DNA from: JAEXNA01 sp050486105
GTDB taxonomy: Bacteria; Vulcanimicrobiota; Xenobia; Xenobiales; JADMJV01
Length of the DNA: 7,808 nucleotides
Direction of reading: 5' to 3'
NCBI GenBank assembly: GCA_050486105.1
Contig: JBJHCR010000300.1
Coordinates: forward strand, 1-7,808
The notes under the pieces were generated by a model. It was not told the origin of the DNA, did not search any database, and saw nothing but the letters and a program-made list of their open reading frames with translations. The position numbers and the translations under genes are program-made. Below are positions 1-6,296 of the stretch, in pieces; position 1 is the first letter of the stretch; the number at the start of each line of letters is the position of its first letter.

Positions 1-149
1 GTTGACATTCAGCGTTTCAAGCTGCGCGAAGCAGATTTTCTCTGGAGGAAGTGTTTTTTTGAGCCTAGTACCCGTGAGTACTTAAGCAAAAAGGCGCTTT
101 CGGAGAGGGGAAATAAGCGAGTGCAGCGCCGTGAAGGTTGAATGTCAAC
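1..149 (+). ncRNA. Candidate structured RNA: long purine-loop rod of unknown family
   Basis: The segment opens with GTTGACATTCA (1-11) and closes with its exact reverse complement (139-149). Between them nearly everything nests: 16-19/132-135, 21-27/121-127, 31-32/117-118, 35-43/106-114, a 15-pair helix 47-61/87-101, and an apical stem 67-71/78-82 with loop 72-77. About eight pairs are G-U in the + strand (for example T39-G110, T41-G108, G48-T100, T52-G96, T54-G94, T55-G93); on the complement these would be A-C mismatches, so the fold belongs to + strand RNA. Three internal loops (28-30/119-120, 33-34/115-116, 44-46/102-105) hold only purines, as in sheared G-A motifs. No long ORF lies here. 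The rod shape recalls 6S RNA, but I see no large central bubble and no recognisable consensus. The closing stem may continue left of the window. A miniature inverted-repeat element is the main alternative. Confidence 0.5.
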
Positions 150-300
150 AGGCCCTAATCAGAATGAGTTTTGTACACCCTGCGGGGGTCCTCGAGAGGC
201 GGACTTGGAGCTGATTTCGATCAGGTGCTTCGGGAAGGATCCGGGCTAGGATAAGGGTCTGGCCTTGGTACCTGAAAATTTGGAGCCGGAGGAGATCGTT
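150..300. other. Non-coding spacer before the first gene
   Basis: No credible ORF is seen between the structured segment and the GTG at 301. The spacer has a small hairpin CTGAT-TTCG-ATCAG (211-224) with a UUCG-type loop, and a GTCC/GGAC pairing (188-191 with 201-204) around a CTCGAG palindrome. A TAGGAT element at 246-251 could serve as a -10 box, but no -35 match lies at the right distance, so I do not call a promoter. The ribosome binding site of the next gene is at 288-294. Confidence 0.4.
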
Positions 301-672
301 GTGCCCAAGATTCGGATCATTTTATGTTTGCTGTGGTTGACCGTCGTCTCTCTAGCGGCCTGGGCCCAGGAGAAACCCGATGTGGCTCACGATTTGTCGG
401 GAACTTGGCGTTCCTCCACGGGAGTCTCCATCCACATTCCCCCTTACGAGCAATGGGAGGCTCCGGGGGGGTTTGCTTTCCACGTGACATTTCTCGACGG
501 CCGAAGTAGCCAATATCAGGCCAAGTGGCGAGACGGCTTCCGGCAGGGATTCACTTATTTCACTCCAGGGCAGGAAGAGATCTTTGCGGTGGTGGACCGC
601 GACGGTAAACAGATTAGCCTGGGCAACAAAGACCACACCTGGAAGGCTGTCTGGACGCGGACCCAACCTTAG
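301..672 (+). CDS. Small exported protein, lipocalin-like beta-barrel candidate, function unknown
   Basis: I start this 123-residue protein at GTG 301, because GGAGGAG (288-294) lies six bases upstream and the protein then begins directly with a Sec signal peptide (MPKIRI, a hydrophobic run at about 5-20, cleavage near AWAQ-EK, residues 23/24). An in-frame TTG at 265 would add 12 acidic residues before the signal and has no ribosome binding site. The mature part begins DLSGTW (31-36), followed by alternating aromatic and polar stretches typical of beta strands, and ends in a W-K-A-V-W-T-R strand. GTW near the start with a closing Trp strand resembles small lipocalin-like or avidin-like barrels; this is a resemblance only. 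The mature domain has no cysteine and no catalytic motif. It is likely periplasmic or secreted. The next gene follows after 45 bases on the same strand, with a possible terminator between them. Confidence 0.7.
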   Translation: MPKIRIILCLLWLTVVSLAAWAQEKPDVAHDLSGTWRSSTGVSIHIPPYEQWEAPGGFAFHVTFLDGRSSQYQAKWRDGFRQGFTYFTPGQEEIFAVVDRDGKQISLGNKDHTWKAVWTRTQP

Positions 673-694
673 CCTAGCCGGAAAGGTTGCTTTT
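664..694 (+). terminator. Possible weak intrinsic terminator after the first gene
   Basis: CAACCTT (664-670) pairs exactly with AAGGTTG (683-689) around a 12-base loop, and CTTTT follows at 690-694. The left arm overlaps the stop codon of the small exported protein (670-672). The stem is only 7 bp and the T run only four bases, so it may attenuate rather than stop transcription into the gene at 718. Confidence 0.35.
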
Positions 695-717
695 GGTCGG
701 TTTCGAAGGCCTCAATT

Positions 718-2262
718 ATGCGTACTAGAGGTCTAGCAAAACCAGGTATTTGGAATTTTCTCTTGCCCCTCGTCGGGCTTCTGTTGCTGAGTGTTCCCGT
801 CACTGCCGACCGAGGTGACCCAGAAATTGAGATTCAAGGACGCTCGGTAGATGAACTTGTCGCCGGTTTCATGCGCGAGCACCAGATTGCGGGAATGTCC
901 CTAGCTATCGTGCAGGCTCCCTATATCACCCGGGTGAGCGGATATGGGGTGGGAGATCCTGATACTCGACTCTTGGTGGGCTCAGAAACGATGTTTGGTC
1001 TGGGTGAGATGTCTCGGGCCTACACTGCCGTGGCCGTGCTGCAGTTGGTGGAGCAAGGAAAACTGGCTCTCGATGACCCCCTGGAGCGGCATCTTGACAT
1101 TCTGCCAAGAAGCTGGCGTGGCATCACCGTGCGCCGAGTGCTGCAGGCTCGATCGGGGATTCCTGAGATCACCGATCGAGTTCTTCAAGGGGCCAAGAGT
1201 GAAGCCGAATTGCTCTCAGCTCTGGCTCAAGAGAAGCTGCTCTTTCCGCCAGGGACCCAGGTGTCCAAGAGCGCTACCGACCATCTCCTTCTGATGCTGT
1301 TGGTGGAGAAGGCCAGTGGTGAGCGCTACGAGGATTTCGTTCGCCAGGGTCAACTGCAGCCTTTGGGCCTCAAGCGTACGATTTTCGCCTCCGAGATCCC
1401 ATCCCTGCCTCGCGAGGCTTTGGCTCCGGGGGAGAGTCATCGGGCCTTTCTCAATGATCCTGCCTTGATCAACCCGGCAGAGCCCGCCACACCTAACCGG
1501 TCTGCGCATCATTCCCAGTTGTTGCCCGACCGCGGTGCCATCTATGCTTCGGCCTACGATGTCAGTGTCTGGGATATTGGCTTGGCTGGAGAAATACTCA
1601 TCAAGGATCCAGCTCTCAGGGCCATGCTGTATCAGCCGCTTTCTGCAGACCTACCCACCTCGGGGACTTGGGATTTCCCTGGACGACCGGGACTCATGGT
1701 GATTCAAGGTCGAAGCGGCGGGTTTTCGGCGTTACTCAGCCGTTTCACTCACTCAGAAGATTTGCTTTGTGTGACTTTGTTGGCCAACAAAGAGGGGCTG
1801 GATCTCTCCCAGTTGGCTCGAAGTATAGCTGGAGCCTACGATTCTCGACTAGGACCCCCTGGAAACACTGGAGGAATGCGGGTGCAGCAGAGCCCTTACT
1901 CCGTGGACGAAACCACCAAGCGCCTAGAGAACGAACTTCAGGCTCGCGGAGTCCAGGTGATGGCACGTATCGATCACGCCGGAGCAGCTAAAGAGGTGGG
2001 ATTGGAACTTGCTCCCACCCGAGCCCTGATCTTCGGAAACCCGGCGGTGGGCACTCTCTTGATGCAGGCCAATCGGGCCTCGGCAGTGGATCTGCCTTTG
2101 ACCGCCGTGGTTTGGGAAGAGCAAGGTGAGGTGTGGATTGCGGCTACTGACCCAGTCGAACTTGCTGAGCGTCACGATCTACCGAGAGAGGTCGCCCACA
2201 AGATGAGAGCTGCCGTAGATCAGATCCTAGGGCGGGCCATTTCACCGGTGAGTCGTTGGTAG
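718..2262 (+). CDS. Exported class C beta-lactamase-fold protein with altered catalytic motifs, fused to DUF302
   Basis: This 514-residue protein has a signal peptide (hydrophobic core about 12-28, cleavage near VTA-DR). Residues about 43-375 are a serine hydrolase of the beta-lactamase class C/esterase type (Pfam Beta-lactamase), recognisable by YTAVAVLQLVEQGKLALDDPL (102-122, shown in part), RSGIPE, PPGT (177-180) and LLLMLLVEKASG. The catalytic landmarks are changed. Where the family has S-x-x-K it has E97-M-S-R100; where Y-x-N is expected it has K184-S-A186; the late H-x-G position reads R332-S-G. It is therefore probably not a normal serine hydrolase and may bind rather than cleave. Residues about 387-507 match DUF302: SVDETTKRLENELQARGV, then ARIDHAGAAKEVGLEL, IFGNPAVGTLLMQ and DLP. 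The frame is open throughout, so this is not a decayed gene. GAAGG (705-709) lies 8 bases before the ATG. The domain calls are firm; the function is unknown. Confidence 0.85.
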   Translation: MRTRGLAKPGIWNFLLPLVGLLLLSVPVTADRGDPEIEIQGRSVDELVAGFMREHQIAGMSLAIVQAPYITRVSGYGVGDPDTRLLVGSETMFGLGEMSRAYTAVAVLQLVEQGKLALDDPLERHLDILPRSWRGITVRRVLQARSGIPEITDRVLQGAKSEAELLSALAQEKLLFPPGTQVSKSATDHLLLMLLVEKASGERYEDFVRQGQLQPLGLKRTIFASEIPSLPREALAPGESHRAFLNDPALINPAEPATPNRSAHHSQLLPDRGAIYASAYDVSVWDIGLAGEILIKDPALRAMLYQPLSADLPTSGTWDFPGRPGLMVIQGRSGGFSALLSRFTHSEDLLCVTLLANKEGLDLSQLARSIAGAYDSRLGPPGNTGGMRVQQSPYSVDETTKRLENELQARGVQVMARIDHAGAAKEVGLELAPTRALIFGNPAVGTLLMQANRASAVDLPLTAVVWEEQGEVWIAATDPVELAERHDLPREVAHKMRAAVDQILGRAISPVSRW

Positions 2263-2368
2263 GTTGGATGCTTCAGGTGTGAATCCACTTCTGTAGGGCC
2301 AAGGCTCTCCAGATATCGTCTCGCTCCCCAGGGTAGGTCTACCCTCATATCTTTCCGAACAGCCCTCC
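2263..2368. promoter_or_regulatory. Spacer with 16-bp dyad upstream of the peptidase gene
   Basis: AGGGTAGGTCTACCCT (2330-2345) is a 7+7 dyad with a 2-base centre, ending 23 bases before the ATG at 2369. It could be an operator or an RNA hairpin near the start codon. A weaker G-U-containing hairpin lies near 2295-2308. No clear -35/-10 pair and no Shine-Dalgarno sequence is visible before 2369. The GGGTAGGT core recurs, inverted, just before the symporter start at 4626. Confidence 0.35.
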
Positions 2369-3052
2369 ATGCGTCTCCTTTTTTTAACCCTTTTCTTCTC
2401 TTGCTGCACCACCACGCTTTTCGCCGAAACCCTGGTACCGGTGTTCTTTCCGGACGGCTACGACGGAGACCCCGCTGTGATCCGGCAGGCCGTCGACCGA
2501 GCCCAAGGTCGCATCGATCGCTTTGCTGCTGACCACGGTTGGGAAGAGCAATCCCGGCCTCTTCCTTACGACAGTGTGGAGGTCTTTGCCCGCCAGGACC
2601 AACTTAAGGCTCGATTGGCGGAGATGTTCGAAGTCTCCCCCGAGGCTTTCCCCGCGGGAGTGGTAACAGTTTGTGAAAAACGCATCCTGATGGCCGTGTC
2701 CCCTGAAGAGTACGCTCAAGTCACTCCTCACTTGGCCGGAGAACAGCACGCTTGGGAAAAGCTCCTGGCTCACGAGATCGCCCATCGGCTTCACGTGGCC
2801 ATCCTCGACGGGGACGAGGAGGCCATGGGGCCCACCTGGTTCTTTGAAGGATTCGCTACTCTTGGAGCGGGCCAATTCGCTCAGGACCCTCTGCCGTCAA
2901 ACCCATGGACGGCTTTAAGCTCTCAAGATTATCGAGACTTTGTAGGGACCCTGAGATATTTGACCCAGTCAATTTCCCTTCCGGCTTTGGTAAGGCGGGC
3001 GGGAGAGCCCGATTTTGAGGACTGGCTGAAGAAGAGGGTCGGAGAGGACTGA
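2369..3052 (+). CDS. Small exported gluzincin-type zinc metallopeptidase
   Basis: This 227-residue protein has a Sec signal (MRLLFLTLFF core, cleavage near LFA-ET, residues 19/20). The CC at 12-13 does not form a good lipobox, so a lipoprotein is unlikely. The zinc site is HEIAH (135-139), with two His ligands and the catalytic Glu136. The third ligand is probably Glu160 in W-F-F-E-G-F-A, the arrangement of gluzincins such as the peptidase M1/MA-like families. The long N-terminal part (20-125) has helix-rich stretches and no domain I can name. It is far shorter than M1 aminopeptidases and resembles the small peptidase-MA-like proteins whose substrates are mostly unknown. The likely place is periplasmic or extracellular. 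No ribosome binding site precedes the ATG (CAGCCCTCC), but no other start would keep the signal peptide. A strong hairpin begins right after the stop. Confidence 0.8.
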   Translation: MRLLFLTLFFSCCTTTLFAETLVPVFFPDGYDGDPAVIRQAVDRAQGRIDRFAADHGWEEQSRPLPYDSVEVFARQDQLKARLAEMFEVSPEAFPAGVVTVCEKRILMAVSPEEYAQVTPHLAGEQHAWEKLLAHEIAHRLHVAILDGDEEAMGPTWFFEGFATLGAGQFAQDPLPSNPWTALSSQDYRDFVGTLRYLTQSISLPALVRRAGEPDFEDWLKKRVGED

Positions 3053-3083
3053 AAGAGCCACCTCCAAGATGGAGGTGGCTCTT
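3053..3083. terminator. Bidirectional terminator-like hairpin between convergent genes
   Basis: AAGAGCCACCTCCA (3053-3066) and TGGAGGTGGCTCTT (3070-3083) form a perfect 14-bp stem with loop AGA. It starts immediately after the peptidase stop (3050-3052) and lies 31 bases beyond the ahcY stop on the other strand. T runs after the stem are short in both directions (TCTT, TCTTT), so the call rests on the stability of the stem and its position between converging genes. Confidence 0.75.
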
Positions 3084-3114
3084 ACCGCCAGTCAACTCTG
3101 AACTGTCAACAGAT

Positions 3115-4416
3115 CTAGTACCGATAATACTCTGGCTTGTACGGACCCTCTTTGGGGATCCCCAGATACTCAGCTTGTTTATCGGTCAGGGTGGTTAGCT
3201 TGACACCGAGTTTGTCCAGATGTAACCGAGCAACTTCCTCATCGAGATGCTTGGGTAGAACGGTGACTCCGATCTCGTACTGCTCGTGCTTGGTCCAGAG
3301 TTCGATCTGGGCTAACACCTGGTTGGTGAACGAGGTGGACATGACGAAGCTCGGGTGACCCGTGGCGCAGCCCAGGTTCATCAAGCGGCCTCGAGCCAGC
3401 AGAATGATCTGTTTTCCGTCGGCTTTTTCGAAAATGTCGACCTGAGGCTTGACCGGGGTCTCTTTGGCGTTTTTCTCGAGCCAAGCTACGTCGATCTCGA
3501 TATCAAAGTGGCCAATGTTGCAAACGATAGCCTTGTCTTTCATGGCCAGCATGTGCTCGGACCGAATGATGTCGGTGCACCCGGTGGCGGTGACAAAGAT
3601 ATCTCCGACCTTTGCCGCCTCCTCCATAGTGGTGACTTCGAAGCCCTCCATGGCCGCCTGCAAGGCGATGATGGGATCGATCTCGGTGATCAGCACCCGG
3701 GCTCCATAGGAGCGCAGCGAGTGGGCGCATCCTTTGCCGACGTCGCCGTAACCGGCCACCACAGCGACCTTGCCGGCGATCATGATGTCGGTGGCTCGCT
3801 TGAGACCGTCAGCCAGCGACTCTCGACAACCGTAAAGGTTGTCGAACTTCGACTTGGTCACCGAGTCGTTGACATTGATGGCCGGAGCCAGCAGCTTGCC
3901 TTCTTTGAGACGCCGATAAAGGTGATGTACCCCGGTGGTGGTTTCTTCGGTGATACCTCGGATCTCTTGGAACATTTCGGGGTATTTGTCGTGAACCAGG
4001 TTGGTCAGGTCACCTCCGTCGTCGAGGATCATGTTCGGACCTTTACTTCCAGCGAACTTGAGGCTTTCCTCGATACACCAATCATACTCCTCGTTGGTTT
4101 CACCCTTCCAGGCGAAAACGGGAATGCCCGCTGCAGCTATGGCAGCGGCGGCCTCATCCTGGGTGGAGTAAATATTGCAAGAGGACCAACGGACCTCAGC
4201 GCCCAGGGCGGTCAGAGTCTCGATGAGGACTGCGGTCTGCACGGTCATATGCAAACATCCAGCGATGCGGGCACCGGTCAGAGGTTTGCTCTTTCCGAAG
4301 CGCTCCCTGAGAGCCATAAGGCCGGGCATCTCCGCCTCTGCCAGAGTAATTTCCTTGCGACCCCATTCGGCCAGATCCATGTTGGCGACTTTGTAATCTT
4401 TCACAGCTGTAGACAC
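3115..4416 (-). CDS. ahcY: Adenosylhomocysteinase (S-adenosyl-L-homocysteine hydrolase)
   Basis: It hydrolyses S-adenosylhomocysteine to adenosine and homocysteine with bound NAD, in the cytoplasm, clearing the product inhibitor of methyltransferases. From GTG 4416 it is 433 residues. The hallmarks are H56 in CLHMT, DDGGD (132-136), the EETTTGVH segment (157-164), NVNDSVTKSKFDN (183-195 region, catalytic K188 and D192), the Rossmann motif GYGDVGKG (222-229), NIGHFD, GHPSFVMS, and the C-terminal K-P-E-Y-Y-R-Y tail that reaches the partner subunit. I prefer GTG 4416 to GTG 4422: AAGGAA sits only about two bases before the latter but about eight before the former, giving the typical MSTAVKDYKVA start. 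It lacks the roughly 40-residue insert seen after the DDGGD region in many bacterial enzymes, so its length is like the eukaryotic form. R342 stands in a usually conserved E-G-R-L segment. The gene stands alone, with no met genes beside it. Confidence 0.97.
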   Translation of the reverse strand: MSTAVKDYKVANMDLAEWGRKEITLAEAEMPGLMALRERFGKSKPLTGARIAGCLHMTVQTAVLIETLTALGAEVRWSSCNIYSTQDEAAAAIAAAGIPVFAWKGETNEEYDWCIEESLKFAGSKGPNMILDDGGDLTNLVHDKYPEMFQEIRGITEETTTGVHHLYRRLKEGKLLAPAINVNDSVTKSKFDNLYGCRESLADGLKRATDIMIAGKVAVVAGYGDVGKGCAHSLRSYGARVLITEIDPIIALQAAMEGFEVTTMEEAAKVGDIFVTATGCTDIIRSEHMLAMKDKAIVCNIGHFDIEIDVAWLEKNAKETPVKPQVDIFEKADGKQIILLARGRLMNLGCATGHPSFVMSTSFTNQVLAQIELWTKHEQYEIGVTVLPKHLDEEVARLHLDKLGVKLTTLTDKQAEYLGIPKEGPYKPEYYRY

Positions 4417-4422
4417 GTTCAC

Positions 4423-4625
4423 TTCCTTTCAGACCTAACATACCCGGACCAGGCTTAGATAATCATCCACTCTCCGAGGGAGATGTTCGTTAGGGGCCTA
4501 CCTGAATTTAGGTAGGAGTTCCCTTTCCTGAAAGCTTGAAGTATTCGAAGTCGACTCCTCGTTGAGGATTTGAAAGGCACCAGGCTATCACCAGGAACCG
4601 CTGCACGACAGGCGTACCTACCCAC
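4423..4625. promoter_or_regulatory. Divergent ahcY / symporter control region with dyads
   Basis: Both genes are transcribed away from this spacer, so both promoters should lie here, but I find no convincing -35/-10 pair. CCTACCT (4497-4503) and AGGTAGG (4510-4516) form a 7-bp dyad around GAATTT, and TCTCC-GAG-GGAGA (4471-4483) forms a small hairpin. ACCTACCC (4616-4623) abuts the symporter ATG and repeats the same core. I looked for an S-adenosylhomocysteine riboswitch core on the minus strand in front of ahcY and did not recognise one. Confidence 0.4.
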
Positions 4626-6116
4626 ATGTCCTGGCTCGACTGGTCCGTCCTGGTTGTTTACCTTTGCACTATCGCTGGTTTAGGTGCCTGGATCGGGCGC
4701 GGGCAGAAGAGTCGCGAGGACTTTCTGCTGGGGGCGCGCTCCATTCCTTGGTGGGCTGCACTTCTCTCTCTGGTAGCCACCGAGATCAGCGCGGCCACCT
4801 TCCTAGGGGCGCCGGAGCAAGGCTACCTTCGCAACCTCACCTATCTGCAGTTCGCCGTGGGTACTATCGCCGCCCGTTTTGTCTTGGCCAACTACTTCAT
4901 TCGAGCCTATTATAGTGCCGGAGTGACCACGGTCTATGAGTTTCTAGGGCGCCGTTTCGGGCCGCTGACCCACCGAACTACCGCCGGACTTTTCTTATTC
5001 GGACGCCTCTTCGCCGATGGCTCTCGTCTCTTTATCGCCGCCATTACCATCGAGGTGATCACCGGCTTCCCTATTGAAGCTTCCATCCTGGTACTAGCTT
5101 TGGTCACCATCCTTTACACTACGGCAGGGGGCATCAAGGCGGTGATCTGGACCGACGTACTCCAGGCGGTGGTGCTGGTGGGTGCGGGGCTTGCTCTGTT
5201 GTTCAGCCTGTTCGCCGAAACAGGAGTTTCTTTGGTTCAAGCCACCACCGAACTGATGCAGGCCGAAAAATTGGTGTTCTTCGGCACAGGAAGCAATTGG
5301 GTCACCGACCCTTATCACGCTTTCACGGCCATGGTGGGAGGGTTCTTCCTGACCATGGCCACCCACGGCACCGACCACGACATGGTGCAACGCTTGCTCA
5401 CCTGCCGCAACAATGCCGACAGTCGTCGCTCCATGTGGATGAGTGGGTTGGTGGGAGTGGCGGTGACCTGCCTCTTTATGGGTGTGGGTCTGATGCTCTT
5501 TCTTTATCTGTCTCATTTGAGTTCTGAGGCAGAGTTGGCTCAGGTGGCTGAGAAACTCAGCCAGGAAGGTAAGAACGGCCACTTTCTGCTCTATTACGCC
5601 CTGGCCAAGCTTCCCCCGGGAGTGGTGGGCCTGATGGTGGCAGGAGTTCTGGCTGCAGCCATGTCCAGCCTGTCCTCGGCCTTGAACGCCATGACGGCCT
5701 CTTTTGTCAACGATATTTATCAGAGCCCAACCAGGATGATTGAACATGGACAAGGGTTGGCCTTGTCTCGGCGGGTCAGTTTGGTGGTGGGAGTGGCCAT
5801 TGCCGCGCTGGCCCTTATGGTAGCCAACTTTGCCAGGAACAACCCTCAGATGGATCTGTTGAGCCTGGCTTTAGGGGTGATGACCTTCTTCTACGGAGGC
5901 TTGCTGGGAATATTCTTGGTGGCCCTCTTTACTCGCACTAGGGGAAGTGAACAAAGCAATATCTTGGCCGCCTTCTTGAGCACCCTGATGGTGTTCTTGT
6001 TGGCCAAATTCAGTTCGTTAGCCTGGCCCTGGTTTGTGGTGGTTGGTACGGGGGTTTCAGCCACGATCTCGGTCCTGGGACGCACTCCGAAGACCACTCA
6101 AGCAGGTTCAGAGTGA
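4626..6116 (+). CDS. Sodium:solute symporter (SSS/SLC5 family), substrate unknown
   Basis: This 496-residue inner membrane carrier probably couples sodium entry to solute uptake. Hydrophobic segments fit the usual 13 helices: roughly 5-24, 43-63, 72-95, 118-140, 148-170, 175-197, 232-250, 271-296, 331-357, 382-402, 408-435, 445-462 and 465-484. Family marks are DFLLGARSIPWW (32-43), the first-core-helix segment ATEISAATFLG (51-61), TYLQF, VYEFLGRRFG (103-112), G-G-I-K-A-V-I-W-T-D (168-177), ATHGTDHDMVQR (245-256), and the serine-rich helix AAAMSSLSSALNAM (343-356), which in relatives supplies sodium-site hydroxyls. The length is normal for the family. Family membership is secure, but the motifs do not tell sugar, amino acid, carboxylate or vitamin. 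No Shine-Dalgarno sequence is seen before ATG 4626; the start is chosen because it gives the standard short N-terminus before helix 1. It is divergent from ahcY. Confidence 0.92.
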   Translation: MSWLDWSVLVVYLCTIAGLGAWIGRGQKSREDFLLGARSIPWWAALLSLVATEISAATFLGAPEQGYLRNLTYLQFAVGTIAARFVLANYFIRAYYSAGVTTVYEFLGRRFGPLTHRTTAGLFLFGRLFADGSRLFIAAITIEVITGFPIEASILVLALVTILYTTAGGIKAVIWTDVLQAVVLVGAGLALLFSLFAETGVSLVQATTELMQAEKLVFFGTGSNWVTDPYHAFTAMVGGFFLTMATHGTDHDMVQRLLTCRNNADSRRSMWMSGLVGVAVTCLFMGVGLMLFLYLSHLSSEAELAQVAEKLSQEGKNGHFLLYYALAKLPPGVVGLMVAGVLAAAMSSLSSALNAMTASFVNDIYQSPTRMIEHGQGLALSRRVSLVVGVAIAALALMVANFARNNPQMDLLSLALGVMTFFYGGLLGIFLVALFTRTRGSEQSNILAAFLSTLMVFLLAKFSSLAWPWFVVVGTGVSATISVLGRTPKTTQAGSE

Positions 6117-6133
6117 GCGCAGAGTTGGGTTCC

Positions 6134-6162
6134 CCAGGTGAATTCCGAGACCCGCCACCTGG
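6134..6162 (+). terminator. Weak hairpin after the symporter gene
   Basis: CCAGGTG (6134-6140) pairs with CACCTGG (6156-6162) around a 15-base loop, 18 bases after the symporter stop. There is no T run after it, so it is at best a poor intrinsic terminator; it may be chance. Confidence 0.25.
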
Positions 6163-6189
6163 CTGTGCGCCGGGAGTTTAAAAACGTGT

Positions 6190-6229
6190 GTTCAGAAGTT
6201 CACAGAATGTTCATATCTCAGAGATGAGA
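6190..6229. promoter_or_regulatory. GTTCA triple repeat and small dyad, possible operator
   Basis: GTTCA occurs at 6190-6194, 6198-6202 and 6209-6213, the first two followed by (AC)AGAA-like bases. TCTCA-GAGA-TGAGA (6216-6229) forms a dyad right after it. The cluster lies just upstream of the candidate promoter of the Cys/Gly-rich protein gene, a place where an activator could bind. Confidence 0.3.
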
Positions 6230-6231
6230 AA

Positions 6232-6260
6232 TTGCGCTGTTTTTTCGCGCCTTCGATAAA
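6232..6260 (+). promoter_or_regulatory. Candidate sigma70-type promoter for the Cys/Gly-rich protein gene
   Basis: TTGCGC (6232-6237) and GATAAA (6255-6260) are separated by 17 bases; each matches the consensus at four of six positions. Transcription would begin near 6267, leaving a leader of about 30 bases that holds the ribosome binding site AAAGG (6284-6288), 8 bases before ATG 6297. The match is moderate and the sigma factors of this organism are unknown. Confidence 0.4.
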
Positions 6261-6296
6261 CTGTGACCAAGAAAAACGTTCTGAAAGGTACCAGAT

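Noticed and set aside
1..149. Integron attC site or known riboswitch
   Set aside because: The ends read GTTGAC...GTCAAC rather than the attC pattern RYYYAAC...GTTRRRY, no integrase or cassette context is present, and no riboswitch core (cobalamin, SAM, SAH, glycine) is recognisable.
265..300. TTG start at 265 for the first gene
   Set aside because: It would place 12 acidic residues ahead of the signal peptide and has no ribosome binding site, while GGAGGAG is ideally placed for GTG 301.
2380..2408. Lipoprotein signal in the peptidase (CC at residues 12-13)
   Set aside because: The residues before the cysteines (F-F-S) do not fit the lipobox, and a normal signal peptidase I site (LFA-ET) follows.
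3355..4458. Long + strand ORF opposite ahcY
   Set aside because: It is the antisense shadow of the highly conserved ahcY gene and encodes no recognisable protein.
4423..4625. S-adenosylhomocysteine riboswitch upstream of ahcY
   Set aside because: The minus-strand leader contains GAGGAGTCGAC but not the rest of the conserved SAH core, and the pairings expected of that pseudoknot fold are not seen.
5094..5753. 219-residue minus-strand ORF inside the symporter gene
   Set aside because: Its His/Gln-rich composition is the antisense product of hydrophobic membrane-helix codons; there is no ribosome binding site.
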